From contig NW_027477004.1 of NCBI RefSeq assembly GCF_051020955.1, positions 45,651-109,650 of the forward strand: a stretch of 64,000 nucleotides of DNA, read 5' to 3'. The position numbers were made by a program, and so were the translations under genes. Within the stretch, counting starts at the first letter, position 1. Each line of letters begins with the position of its first letter. This document shows, in pieces, positions 23,736 to 37,830 of the stretch. A model generated the notes under the pieces. The model searched no databases and was not told the DNA's origin. It saw only the letters and a list, made by a program, of their open reading frames with translations. The DNA comes from Megalopta genalis. Lineage: Eukaryota > Arthropoda > Insecta > Hymenoptera > Halictidae.

Positions 23736-26285
23736 AACAAATGATATAGCTTCTAACTCTTGGGGTGTAAATGATATAGCTTCAAATGAAGACTAATCAA
23801 ACGAGTTAGCTTCAAAATCCACGCGATACACATGATTTAGCTTCAAATACTAGCGATATAAGTGATGTAGATTCAACTGCAGGCGAAACACATGATTTAG
23901 CTGCAAATCAATGCGATGTAGAAGGTTTAGCTTCAAATCCATGCGATACACATGATTAAGCTTCAAATCAATGCGATGTAGATAGTTTGCTTCAAATCCA
24001 TGCGATACACAAGATTTAGCTTCAAATGAATGCGATGTAGTAGGTTCAGCTTCAAATCCATGCTATATAAGTGATATAGCTACAAAAGCAGGAGGAACAA
24101 ACGAGGTAGCTTCAATTCCATGCAAGACAAATGCTTTAGCTTCAAATCAATGCGAAGTAGAAGGCGTAGCTTCAAATCCATGCGAAACAAATGGTTTAGC
24201 TACAAATACTTGTGATATACATTATTTAGCTACAACTGCATGCGAAACAAACGAGTTAGCTTCAAATCCATGCGATACACATGATTTAGCTTCAAATCAA
24301 TGCGATGTAGAAGGTTTAGCTACAAATCCATGCCATACACAAGATTTAGCTTCAAATCAATTCGAAGGACAAGGCTTAGATTCAGATCCATGAGAAATAA
24401 ATGATTTAGCTTCAAATGAATGCGAAGTAGAAGGCTTAGCTTCAAATCCATGCAAAACAAATGGTTTAGCTACAAATACTTGTGATATACATCATTTAGC
24501 TACAACTGCATGCTAAACGAACGAGTTAGCTTCAAATCCATGCGATTCACATGATTTATCTTCAAATCAATGCGATGTAGAAGGTTTAGCTTCAAATCCA
24601 TGCGATACACAAGATTTAGCTTCAAATCAATGCGATGTAGAAGGTTTAGCTTCAAATCAATTCGAAGGACAAGGCTTAGATTCAAATCCATGCGAAACAA
24701 ATGATTTAGCTTTAAATGAATGCGAAGTAGAAGGCTTAGCTTCAAATCCATGCAAAACAAATGGTTTAGCTACAAATACTTGTGATATACATCATTTTGC
24801 TACAACTGCATGCTAAACGAACAAGTTAGCTCCAAATCCATGCGATTCACATGATTTAGCTTCAAGTCAATGCGATGTAGAAGGTTTGGCTTCAAATCAA
24901 TTAGAGGTAGAATGTTCAGCCTCAAATCAATAGAATATAGAAGGTTTAGCTTCAAATCAATGCGATGTAGAAGGTTTAGCTACAAATCTATGCCATACAC
25001 AAGATTTAGCTTCAAATCAATTCGAAGGACAAGGCTTAGATTCAAATCCATGCGAAACAAATGATTTAGCTTTAAATGAATGCGAAGTAGAAGGCTTAGC
25101 TTCAAATCCATGCAAAACAAATGGTTTAGCTACAAATACTTGTGATATACATCATTTTGCTACAACTGCATGCTAAACGAACGAGTTAGCTCCAAATCCA
25201 TGCGATTCGCATGATTTAGCTTCAAGTCAAAGCGATGTAGAAGGTTTAGCTTCAAATCAATTAGAGGTAGAAGGTTCAGCTTCAAATCAATAGAATATAG
25301 AAGGTTTAGCTTCAAATCAATGCGATGTAGAAGGTTTAGCTTCAAATCCATACGAAACACATGATTTAACTTCAAATGAATGCGAAGTAGAAGGCTTAGC
25401 TTCAAAGCCATGAAAACAAATGGTTTAGCTACAAATACTTGTGATATACATTATTTAGCTACAACTGCATGCGAAACAAACGAGATAGCTTCAAATCTAT
25501 GCTATATACATGATTTAGCTTCAAATCAATGCGATGTAGAAGGTTTAGCTTCAAATCCATGCGATACACCAGATTTAGTTTCAAATCAATGCGATGTAGT
25601 AGGTTCAGCTTCAAATCCATGCGACACATATGATTTAGTTTCAAATACTTGCGATATAAGTGATATAGCTTCAAAAGCTGTAGGAACAAACGAGGTAGCT
25701 TCAGTTCCATGCGAGAAACATGATTTAGCTTCAAATCAATGCGATGTAGAAGGTTTAGCTTCAAATACTTGCGATATAAGTGATCTAGCCTCAAATACAG
25801 GCGAAACGAACGAGTTAGCTTCAAATCCTTGCGAAACACATGATTCAGCTGCAAATCAATGCGGTGTAGAAGGTTCAGCTTCAAATCCATGCCAAACACA
25901 TGATTTAGATTCAAATCCATGGGATGTAGAAGGTTTAGCTTCAAATCCATGCGGAACACATTATTTAGCTGCAAATAGGTGCGAAGTAGAAGGTTCGGGT
26001 TCAAATCAATGCGATTTCAATGGTTCATCTTCAAATACTTGTGAAAGACATGATTTAGCTTCAACTGCATGCGAAACACATGATTTAGCTGCAAATCAAT
26101 GCGATGAAGAAGGTTTAGCTTCAAATCCATGCAAAACAAATGATATAGCTTCAAACACTTGGGGTATAAATGATATAGCTTCAAATGAAGACTAATCAAA
26201 CGAGTTAGCTTCAAAATCCACGCGATACACATGATTTAGCTTCAAATATTAGCGATATAAGTGATGTAGATTCAACTGCAGGCGA
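23736..26285 (+). repeat. Block Y higher-order unit 6 (partial, joins Block X copy 2)
   Basis: The unit follows the unit 3 order to about 26285, with a short loss near 23885 where AGGCGAAACA joins directly to CATGATTTAGC. A further deletion near 25365 removes a pair of monomers. The marker is at 24870, 1,134 bp from the start. At about 26285 the array switches to Block X copy 2. The junction resembles the one at about 7450 in unit 1, so the same X/Y boundary occurs twice. Confidence 0.78.
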
Positions 26286-29200
26286 AACGAACGAGTTAGC
26301 TTCAAATCCATGCGAAACACATGATTTATCTTCAAATCAATGCGATGTAGAAGGTTTAGCTTCAAATCAATAAGAGATAGAAGGTTTAGCTTCAAATCGA
26401 TAGAATATAGAAGGTTTAGCTTCAAATCAATGCGATATAGAAGGTTTAGCTTCAAATCCATACGAAACACATGATTTAGCTTCAAATCAATTCGAAGGGC
26501 AAGGCTTAGATTCAAATCCATGCGAAACAAATGATTTAGCTTCAGATGAATGCGAAGTAGAAGGCTCAGCTTCAAATCCATGCGGCACATATGATTTAGC
26601 TTTAAATACTTGCGATATAAGTGACATAGTTTCAAAAGGAGGCGAAACGAACGAGTTAGCTTCAAATCCATGCGAAACACATGATTTAGCTGCAAATCAA
26701 TGTGATGTTCAAGGTTTAGTTTCAAATCCATGCGATACACAAGATTTAGCTTCAAATCAATGCGATGTAGAAAGTTCAGCTTCAAATCCATGCGACACAT
26801 ATGATTTAGCTTCAAATACTTGCGATATAAGTGATATAGCTTCAAAAGCTGGAGGAACAAACGAGGTGGCTTCAATTCCATGCGAAACAAATGATTTAGC
26901 TTCAAATCAATGCGAAGTAGAAGACGTAGCTTCAAATCCATGCGAAACAAATGGTTTAGCTACAAATACTTGTGATATAGATTATTTAGCTACAACTGCA
27001 TGCGAAACTAACGAGTTAGCTTCAAATCCATGCGAAACACACGATTTATCTTCAAATCAATGCGATGTAGAAGGTTTGCTTCAAATCAATAAGAGGTAGA
27101 TGGTTTAGCTTCAAATCAATAGAATATAGAAGGTTTAGCTTCAAATAAATGCGATGTAGAAGGTTTAGCTTCAAATCCATACGACACACATGATTTAGAT
27201 TCAAATCAAATCGAAGGACAAGTCATAGATTCAAATCCATGCGAAACAAACGATTTAGCTTCAAATCAATGCGAAGTAGAAGGCGTAGCTTCAAATCCAT
27301 GCGAAACAAATGGTTTAGCTACAAATACTTATGATATACATTATTTAGCTACAACTGCATGCGAAACTAACGAGTTAGCTTCAAATCCATGCGATACACA
27401 TGATTTAGCTTCAAATCAATGCGATGTGGAAGGTTCAGCTTCAAATCCATGCGATACACAAGATTTAGCTTCAAATCAATGCGATGAAGAAGGTGTAGCT
27501 TCAAATCCATGCGAAACAAATGATATAGCTTCAAACACTTGGGGTGTAAGTGATATCGCTTCAAATGAAGACTAATCAAACGAGTTAGCTTCAAAATCCA
27601 CGCGATACACACGATTTAGCTTCAAATACTAGCGATATAAGTGATGTAGATTCAACTGCAGGCGAAACGAACGAGTTAGCTTCAAATCCATGCGAAACAC
27701 ATGATTTAGCTGCAAATCAATGCGATGTAGAAGGTTTAGCTTCAAAACAATAAGAGGTAGAAGGTTTAGCTTCAAATCGATAGAATGTAGTAGGTTTAGC
27801 TTCAAATCAATGCGATGTAGAAGGTTCAGCTTCAAATCCATACGAAACACATGATTTAGCTTCAAATCAATGCGAAGTAGATGGCTTAGCTTCAAATCAA
27901 TGCAAAACAAATGGTTTAGCTACGAATACTTGTGATATACATTATTTAGCTACAACTGCATGCGAAACTAACGAGTTAGCTTCAAATCCATGCGAGACAC
28001 ATGATTTAACTTCTATTCAATGCGATGTAGAAGGTTTAGCTTCAAATCCACGCGAAACAAATGATTTAGCTTCAAACACTTGGGGTATAAGTGATATAGC
28101 TTCAAATGCAGACTAATCAAACGAGTTAGCTTCAAAATCCACGCGATACACATGATTTAGCTTCAAACAATTGCGATATAAGTGATGTAGATTCAACTGC
28201 AGGCTAAACGAACGAGTTAGCTTCAAATCCATGCGAAACACATGATTTAGCTGCAAATCAATGTGATGTAGAAGGTTTAGCTTCAAATCCATGCGATACA
28301 CAAGATTTAGCTTCAAATCAATGCGATGTAGAAGGTTCATCTTCAAATCCATGCAACACATATGATTTAGCTTCAAATACTTGCGATATAAGTGATATAG
28401 CTTGAAAAGCTGGAGGAACAAACGAGGTTGCTTCAATTCCATGCGAAACACATGATTTAGCTTCAAATCAATGCGAAGTGGAAGGCGTAGCTTCAAATCC
28501 ATGCAAAACAAATGGTTTAGCTACGAATACTTGTGATATACATTATTTAGCTACAACTGCATGCGAAACTAACGATTTAGCTTCAAATCCATGCGAAACA
28601 CACGATTCATCTTCAAATCAATGCGATGTAGAAGGTTTAGCCTCAAATCAATAAGAGGTTGATGGTTTAGCTTGAAATCAATACAATATAGAAGGTTTAG
28701 CTTCAAATAAATGCGATGTAGAAGGTTTAGCTACAAATCCATGCCATACACATGATGTAGATTCAAATCAATTCGAAGGACAAGGCTTAGATTCAAATCC
28801 ATGCGAAACAAATGATTTAGCTTCAAATGAATGCGAAGTAGGAGGCTTGGCTTCAAATCAATGCAAAACAAATGGTTTAACTACAAATACTTGTGATAAA
28901 CATTATTTAGCTACAACTGCATGCGAAACAAACGCGTTAACTTCAAATCCATGCGATACACATGATTTAGCTTCAAATCAATGCGATGTAGAAGGTTTCG
29001 CTTCAAATCCATGCCATACACAAGATTTAGCTTCAAATCAATGCGATGTAGAAGGTTCAGCTTCAAATCCATACGAAACACATGATTTAGCTTCAAATCA
29101 ATTCGAAGTACAATGCTTAGATTCAAATCCATGCGAAACAAATGATTTAGCTTCAAATGAATGCGAAGTAGAAGGCTTAGATTCAAATCCATGCAAAACA

Positions 29201-31143
29201 AATGGTTTAGCTACAAATGCTTATGATATACATTATTTAGCTACAACTGCATGCGAAACAAACGAGTTAGCTTCAAATCCATGCTATATACATGCTTTAG
29301 CTTCAAATCAATGCGATGTAGAAAGTTAAGCTTCAAATCCATGCGATACACAAGATTTAGCTTCAAATGAATGCGATGTAGTAGGTTCAGCTTCAAATCC
29401 ATGCGACACATATGATTTAGCTTCAAATACTTGCGATATAAGTGATATAGCTTCAAAAGCTGTAGGAACAAACGAGGTAGTTTCAATTCCATGCGAGACA
29501 CATGATTTAGCTTCAAATCAATGCGATGTAGAAGGTTTAGCTTCAAATTCAAGCGTAACACATGATTTAGCTTCAAATACTTGCGATATAAGTGATATAG
29601 CTTCGAATACAGGCGAAACGATCGAGTTAGCTTCAAATCCATGCGAAACACATGACTCAGCTGCAAATCAATTCAATGTAGAAGGATTAGCTTCAAATCC
29701 ATGAGAAACACATTATTTAGCTGCAAATCAGTGCGAAGTAGAAGCCTCGGGTTCAAATCAATGCAATTCAAATGGTTCATCTTCAAATACTTGTGAAAGA
29801 CATGATTTAGCTTCAACTGCATGCGAAACAAACGAGTTAGCTTCAAATCCAAGCGAAACACATGATTTAGCTTCAAATCAATTCGAAGTAGAAGATTTAC
29901 CTTCAAATCAATGCGAAACAAATGGTTTAGCTTCAAATACTTGTGATATACACGATTTTGCTTCAGCTGCATGCGACACAAACGAGTTAGATTCATATCC
30001 AAGTGAAACACATGATTTAGTTTCAAATCAATGCGAAGTAGAAGGCTTAGCTTCAAATCCATGCGAATCAAATTATTCTGCTTCAAGTACTTGTGATATA
30101 GTTGATTTAGCTTCAACTGCATGCGAAAGAAACGAGTTAGCTTCAAATCAATGCGAAGTGTGAGGTTTATCTTCAAATACATGGGAAACAAATGGTTTAG
30201 CTTCAAATACTTGTAAATACATAATTTTGCTTCAGATGCATGCGAAACAAACGAGTTAGCTTCAAATCCCAGCAAAACACATGATTTAGCTTCAAATCAA
30301 TGCGAAATAGAAGCCTTAGCATCAAATCCATGCGACACAAATTATTTAGCTTCTTATACTTGCGATATAAGTGATATAGCTTCAAATGCAGGCGAAACAA
30401 ACGAGTGATCTTCAAATCCAAGCAAAACACATGATTTAGCTTCAAATCAATGCGAAATAGAAGCCTTAGCATCAAATCCATGCGTCACAAATTATTTAGC
30501 TTCTTATACTTGCGATATAAGTGATATAGCTTCAAATGCAGGCGAAACAAACGAGTGATCTTCAAATCCAAGCGTAACACATGATTTAACTTCAAATCAA
30601 TGGGAAGTAGAAGATGTACCTTCAAATCCATGCGAAACAAATGGTTTAGCTTCAAATACTTGTGGTATACATGATTTACATTCAACTGCATGCGAAACAA
30701 ACGATTTAGCTTCACACCCAAGGGAAACACATGATTTAAATTCATATCAATGCGAAGTAGAAGGCTTAGCATCAAATCCATGGGACACAAATTATTTAGC
30801 TTCTTATACTTGCGATATAAGTGATATAGCTTCAAATGCATGCGAAACAAACGAGTTAGCTTCAAATCCAAGCGAAACACATGATTTAGCTTCAAATCAA
30901 TGCGAAATAGAAGGCTTAGCATCAAATCCATGCGACACAAATTATTTAGCTTCATATACTTGCGATATAAGTGATATAGCTTCAAATGCAGCCGAAACAA
31001 ACGAGTGATCTTCAAATCCAAGCGCAACACATGATTTAACTTCAAATCAATGCGAAGTAGAAGATTTAGGTTCAAATACATGCGAAACGAATGGTTCAGC
31101 TTCAAATACTTGTAATATACATGATTTACCTTCAACTGCATGC
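26286..31143 (+). repeat. Block X, copy 2
   Basis: This is a long near-identical copy of 1-4708 (offsets 26285, 26585 and 26435). It keeps the 300-bp stretch that copy 1 lost (about 26760-27060), and this stretch is also present in the X-like segment near 7920-8220. It lacks 150 bp near 29055 that copy 1 has. Punctuation modules occur near 27570 and 28110, then none until 35640. Its right end, from about 29850, is Z-subfamily array that continues past 31143. Confidence 0.85.
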
Positions 31144-32640
31144 GAAACAAACGAGTTAGATTCAAATCCAAGCAAAACACACGATTTAGCTTCAAATCAA
31201 TGAGAAATAGGAGCCTTAGCATCAAATCCATGCGACACAAATTATTTAGCTTCATATACATGTGATACAAGTGATATAGCTTCAAATGCAGGCGAAACAC
31301 ACGAGTGATCTTCAAATCCAAGCGCAACACATGATTTAACTTCAAATCAATGGGAAGTAGAAGGCTTAGCATCAAATCCATGCAACGCAAGTTAATTAGC
31401 TTCTCATACTTGCGATATAAGTGATCTATCTTCAAATGCAGGCGAAACAAACGAGTGAGCTTTAAATCCAATCGTAACACATGATTTAACTTCAAATCAA
31501 TGGGAAGTATAAGATTTACCTTCAAATCCATGCGAAGCAAATGGTTTAGCTTCAAATACTTGTGATATACATGATTTTGCTTCAGCTGCATGCGACACAA
31601 ACGACTTAGCTTCACACACAAGGGAAACACATGATTTAACTTCAAATCAATGCGAAGTAGAAGGCTTAGCTCCAAATCAATGGGAAACTAATGGTTTAGC
31701 TTCAAATACTTGTGATATACATAATTTATATTCAACTGCATGCAAAACAAACGAGTTAGCTTCATATCCAAGGGAAACACATGATTTAACTTCAAATCAA
31801 TGCGAAGTAGAAGGCTTAGCATCAAATCCATGCAACGCAAGTTAATTAGCTTCTCATACTTGCGATATAAGTGATCTATCTTCAAATGCAGGCGAAACAA
31901 ACGAGTGAGCTTTAAATCCAATCGTAACACATGATTTAACTTCAAATCAATGGGAAGTATAAGATTTACCTTCAAATCCATGCGAAACAAATGGTTTAGC
32001 TTCAAATACTTGTGATATACATAATTTAGCTTCAACTGCATGCGAAACAAACGAGTTAGCCTCAAATCCAAGCGAAACACATGATTTAACTTCAAATCAA
32101 TGCGAAGTAGAAGATTTTGGTTCAAATACGTGCGAAACAAATGGTTCAGCTTCAAATACTTGTGATATACATGATTTACCTTCAACTGTATGCAAAACAA
32201 ACGAGTTAGCTTCAAATCCAAGCGAAACACATGAATTAGCTTCAAATCATTTCGAAGTAGAAGATTTACCTTCAAATCCATGCGAAACAAATGGTTTAGC
32301 TTCAAATACTTGTGATATACATGATTTTGCTTCAGCTGCATGCGACACAAACGACTTAGCTTCACACACAAGGGAAACACATGATTTAACTTCAAATCAA
32401 TGCGAAGTAGAAGGCTTAGCATCAAATCCATGCAACACAAATTATTTAGCTTCTTATACTTGCGATATAAGTGATATAGCTTCAAGTGCAGGCGAAACAA
32501 ACGAGTGATCCTCAAATCCAAGCGTAACACATGATTTAACTTCAAATCAATGGGAAGTAGAAGATGTACCTCCAAATCCATGCGAAACAAATGGTTCAGC
32601 GTCAAATACTTGTGATATACATGATTTACCTTCAACTGCA
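30841..32640 (+). repeat. Block Z 1.8-kb unit, copy 1
   Basis: Positions 30841-32640 repeat at 32641 with an offset of 1800 (60 monomers). The monomers belong to the divergent subfamily with TCCAAGCG, TTAACTTC, TTAGCATC and CACAAATTAT. Within it, 30841 and 31141 share a 300-bp (10-monomer) order of variants. The + decapeptide frame is cut by recurrent TGA and TAA codons, while one - strand frame stays open for long distances. Confidence 0.85.
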
Positions 32641-34439
32641 TGCGAAACAAACGAGTTAGCTTCAAATCCAAGCGAAACACATGATTTAGCTTCAAATCAA
32701 TGCGAAATAGAAGGCTTAGCATCAAATCCATGCGACACAAATTATTTAGCTTCATATACTTGCGATATAAGTGATATAGCTTCAAATGCAGCCGAAACAA
32801 ACGAGTGATCTTCAAATCCAAGCGCAACACATGATTTAACTTCAAATCAATGCGAAGTAGAAGATTTAGGTTCAAATACATGCGAAACGAATGGTTCAGC
32901 TTCAAATACTTGTAATATACATGATTTACCTTCAACTGCATGCGAAACAAACGAGTTAGATTCAAATCCAAGCAAAACACACGATTTAGCTTCAAATCAA
33001 TGAGAAATAGGAGCCTTAGCATCAAATCCATGCGACACAAATTATTTAGCTTCATATACATGTGATACAAGTGATATAGCTTCAAATGCAGGCGAAACAC
33101 ACGAGTGATCTTCAAATCCAAGCGCAACACATGATTTAACTTCAAATCAATGGGAAGTAGAAGGCTTAGCATCAAATCCATGCAACGCAAGTTAATTAGC
33201 TTCTCATACTTGCGATATAAGTGATCTATCTTCAAATGCAGGCGAAACAAACGAGTGAGCTTTAAATCCAATCGTAACACATGATTTAACTTCAAATCAA
33301 TGGGAAGTATAAGATTTACCTTCAAATCCATGCGAAGCAAATGGTTTAGCTTCAAATACTTGTGATATACATGATTTTGCTTCAGCTGCATGCGACACAA
33401 ACGACTTAGCTTCACACACAAGGGAAACACATGATTTAACTTCAAATCAATGCGAAGTAGAAGGCTTAGCTCCAAATCAATGGAAACTAATGGTTTAGCT
33501 TCAAATACTTGTGATATACATAATTTATATTCAACTGCATGCAAAACAAACGAGTTAGCTTCATATCCAAGGGAAACACATGATTTAACTTCAAATCAAT
33601 GCGAAGTAGAAGGCTTAGCATCAAATCCATGCAACGCAAGTTAATTAGCTTCTCATACTTGCGATATAAGTGATCTATCTTCAAATGCAGGCGAAACAAA
33701 CGAGTGAGCTTTAAATCCAATCGTAACACATGATTTAACTTCAAATCAATGGGAAGTATAAGATTTACCTTCAAATCCATGCGAAACAAATGGTTTAGCT
33801 TCAAATACTTGTGATATACATAATTTAGCTTCAACTGCATGCGAAACAAACGAGTTAGCCTCAAATCCAAGCGAAACACATGATTTAACTTCAAATCAAT
33901 GCGAAGTAGAAGGATTTTGGTTCAAATACGTGCGAAACAAATGGTTCAGCTTCAAATACTTGTGATATACATGATTTACCTTCAACTGTATGCAAAACAA
34001 ACGAGTTAGCTTCAAATCCAAGCGAAACACATGAATTAGCTTCAAATCATTTCGAAGTAGAAGATTTACCTTCAAATCCATGCGAAACAAATGGTTTAGC
34101 TTCAAATACTTGTGATATACATGATTTTGCTTCAGCTGCATGCGACACAAACGACTTAGCTTCACACACAAGGGAAACACATGATTTAACTTCAAATCAA
34201 TGCGAAGTAGAAGGCTTAGCATCAAATCCATGCAACACAATTATTTAGCTTCTTATACTTGCGATATAAGTGATATAGCTTCAAGTGCAGGCGAAACAAA
34301 CGAGTGATCCTCAAATCCAAGCGTAACACATGATTTAACTTCAAATCAATGGGAAGTAGAAGATGTACCTCCAAATCCATGCGAAACAAATGGTTCAGCG
34401 TCAAATACTTGTGATATACATGATTTACCTTCAACTGCA
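32641..34439 (+). repeat. Block Z 1.8-kb unit, copy 2
   Basis: This copy is nearly identical to 30841-32640. The differences I saw are single-base indels: one G lost near 33483, one G gained near 33911 and one A lost near 34241. They leave a length of 1,799. Each moves the reading frame on both strands, so the two copies do not keep any one frame. Confidence 0.85.
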
Positions 34440-34697
34440 TGCGAAACAAACGAGTTAGCTTCAAATCCAAGCGAAACACATGATTTAGCTTCAAATCAAT
34501 GCGAAATAGAAGGCTTAGCATCAAATCCATGCGACACAAATTATTTAGCTTCATATACTTGCGATATAAGTGATATAGCTTCAAATGCAGCCGAAACAAA
34601 CGAGTGATCTTCAAATCCAAGCGCAACACATGATTTAACTTCAAATCAATGCGAAGTAGAAGATTTAGGTTCAAATACATGCGAAACGAATGGTTCA
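34440..34697 (+). repeat. Block Z unit, copy 3 (first 258 bp only)
   Basis: The stretch matches 32641-32898 and then changes near 34697 from the Z order into a GTGGAAGACATG monomer followed by standard array. This is the right edge of the Z tandem. Confidence 0.78.
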
Positions 34698-36000
34698 TCT
34701 TCAAATACTTGTGGAAGACATGATTTAGCTTCAACTGCATGCGAAACACATGATTTAGCTTCAAATCAATGCGATGTAGAAGGTTTAGCTTCAAATCCAT
34801 GCAAAACAAGTGATTTAACTTCCAATTAATGCGAAGTAGAAGGTTTAGCTTCAAATCCATGCGAATCAAATGTTTTAGCTTCCAATACTTGTGATATACG
34901 TTATTTAGATTTAACTGCATGCGAAATAAACGAGATAGCTTCAAATCCATGCTATATACATGATTTAGCTTCAAATCAATGCGATGTAGAAGTTTTAGAT
35001 TCAAAACAATAAGAGGTAGAAGGGTTAGCTTCAAATCAATAGAATGTAGAAGGTTTAGCTTCAAATCAATGCGATGTAGAAGGTTTAGCTTCAAATCCAT
35101 ACGAAACACATGATTTAGCTTCAAGTCAATTCGAAGGACAAGGCTTAGATTCAAATCCATGCGAAACAAATGATTTAGCTTCAAATCAATGCGATGTAGA
35201 AGGTTTAGCTTCAAAATCCATGCGATGTAGAAGGTTCAGCTTCAAATCCATGCGACACATATGATTTAGCTTCAAATACTTGCGATATAAGTGATCTAGC
35301 TTCAAATACAGGCGAAACGGACGAGTTAGCTTCAAATCCATGCGAAACACATGATTCAGCTGCAAATCAATGCGATGTAGAAGGTTTAGCTTCAAATCCA
35401 TGCGAAACACATTATTTAGCTGCAAATAGGTGCGAAGTAGAATGCTTGGGTTCAAATCAATGCGACTCAAATGGTTCATCTTCAAATACTTGTGAAAGAC
35501 ATGATTTAGCTTCAAGTGCATGCGAAACACATGATTTAGCTGCAAATCAATGCGATGAAGAAGGTTTAGCTTCAAATCCATGCGAAACAAATGATATAGC
35601 TTCAAACACTTGGGGCATAAATGATATAGCTTCAAATGCAGACTAATCAAACGATTTAGCTTCAAAATCCACGCGATACACATGATTTAGCTACAAATAT
35701 TAGCGATATAAGTGATGTAGATTCAACTGCAGGCGAAACGAACGAGTTAGCTTCAAAACCATGCGAAACACATGATTTATCTGCAAATCAATGCGATGTA
35801 GAAGGTTTAGCTTCAAATCAATTAGAGGTAGAAGGTTCAGCTTCAAATCAATAGAATATAGAAGGTTTAACTTCAAATCAATGCGTTGTAGAAGGTTTAG
35901 CTTCAAATCCATACGAAACACATGATTTAGCTTCAAATCAATTCGAAGGACAAGGCATAGATTCAAATCCATGCGATACAAATGATTTAGCTTCAAATGA
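34698..36000 (+). repeat. Mixed standard-type array between Z and W
   Basis: All monomers are of the standard type, with linkers such as TGTAGAAGGT, AGGACAAGGC and AACACATGAT. The order resembles parts of Block Y (compare 34980-35160 with 6360-6480, and 35340-35700 with 7000-7400), but no long exact copy is evident by eye. One punctuation module lies near 35640. Confidence 0.7.
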
Positions 36001-37830
36001 ATGCGAAGTAGAAGGCTTAGCTTCAAATCCATGCGAAACAAATGGTTTAGCTACAAATACTTGTCATATACATTATTTAGCTACAACTGCATGCGAAACA
36101 AACGAGTTAGCTTCAAATCCATGCGAAACACATGATTCAGCTGCAAATCAATGCGATATAGAAGGTTTAGCTTCAAATCCATGCGAAACACATTATTTAG
36201 CTGCAAATCAATGTGATGTAGAAGGTTTAGCTTCAAATCCATGCGATCCACAAGTTTTAGATTCAAATCAATGCGATATAGAAGGTTCAGCTTCAAATCC
36301 AAGCGACACATATGATTTAGCTTCAAATACTTGCTATATAAGTGATATAGCTTCAAAAGCTGGAGGAACAAACGAGGAAGCTTCAAATCCGTGCGAAACA
36401 AATGATTTAACTTCAAATAAATGCGAAGTAGAAGGCTTAGCTTCAGATCCATGCGATACACAAGATTTAGCTTCAAATCAATGCGATGTAGTAGGTTCAG
36501 CTTCAAATCCATGCGATATAAGTGATATAGCTTCAAAAGCAGGAGGAACAAACGAGGTAGCTTCAATTCCATGCGAAACAAATGATTTAGCTTCAAATCA
36601 ATGCGAAGTAGAAGGCGTAGCTTCAAATCCATGCGAAACAAATGGTTTAGCTACAAATACTTGTGATATACATTATTTAGCTACAACTGCATGCGAAACT
36701 AACGAGTTAGCTTCAAATCCATACGAAACACACGACTTATCTTCAAATCGATGCGATGTAGAAGGTTTGCTTCAAATCAATAAGAGGTAGATGGTTTAGC
36801 TTCGAATCAATAGAATATAGAAGGCTTAGCTTCAAATAAATGCGATGTAGAAGGTGTAGCTTCAAATCCATTCGACACACATGATTTAGATTCAAATCAA
36901 GTCGAAGGACAAGGCATAGATTCAAATCCATGCGAAACAAATGATTTAGCTTCAAATGAATGCGAAGTAGAAGGCTTGGATTCAAATCCATGCAAAACAA
37001 ATGGTTTAACTACAAATACTTGTGATATACATTATTTAGCTACAACTGCATGCGAAACAAACGAGTTAACTTCAAATCCGTGCGAAACACATTATTTAGC
37101 TGCAAATCAATGCGATGTAGAAGGTTTAGCTTCAAGTCAATGCGATGTAGAAGGTTTAGCTTCAAATCCATACGAAACACATGATTTAGCTTCAAATCAA
37201 TTCGAAGGACAAGGCTTAGATTCAAATCCATGCGAAAGAAATGATTTAGCTTCAAATCAATGCGAAGTAGAAGGTTTAGCTTCAAATCCATGCGATACAC
37301 AAGATTTAGCTTCTAATCATTGCGCTGTAGAAGGTTTAGCTTCAAATCCACGCGAAACAAATGATTTAGCTTCAAACACTTGGGGTATAAGTGATATAGC
37401 TTCAAATGAAGACTAATCAAACGAGTTAGCTTCAAAATCCACGCGATACACATGATTTAGCTTCAAATACTAGCGATATATGTCATGTAGATTCAACTGC
37501 AGGCGAACAGAACGAGTTAGTTTCAAATCCATGCGAAACACATGATTTAGCTGCAAATCAATATGATGTAGAAGGTTTAGCTTCAAATCCATACGAAACA
37601 CATGATTTAGCTTCAAATCAATTCGAAGGACATGGCTTAGATTCAAATCCATGCGAAACAAATGATTTATCTTCAAATCAATGCGAAGTAGAAGGCATAG
37701 CTTCAAATCCATGCGACACATATGATTTAGCTTCAAATACTTGCGATATAAGTGATATAGCAACAAAAGAAGGAGGTACAAACGAGGTAGCTTCAATTCC
37801 ATGTGAAACAAATAATTTAGCTTCAAATCA
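36001..37830 (+). repeat. Block W 1,830-bp unit, copy 1
   Basis: The stretch repeats at 37831 with an offset of 1830 (61 x 30). The unit includes one 29-nt monomer near 36767 and one 31-nt punctuation monomer near 37410, which cancel. Immediately before 36001 the two copies no longer match, which sets the left edge. Confidence 0.85.

Noticed and set aside
31688..33544. Possible - strand gene of 618 codons with decapeptide repeats
   Set aside because: The frame is open because of the repeat itself. It starts in one - frame and changes to another at a single-base deletion, its sister copy 1.8 kb away has indels and a TAG, and no upstream or downstream gene signals can be seen. I did not list it as a CDS.
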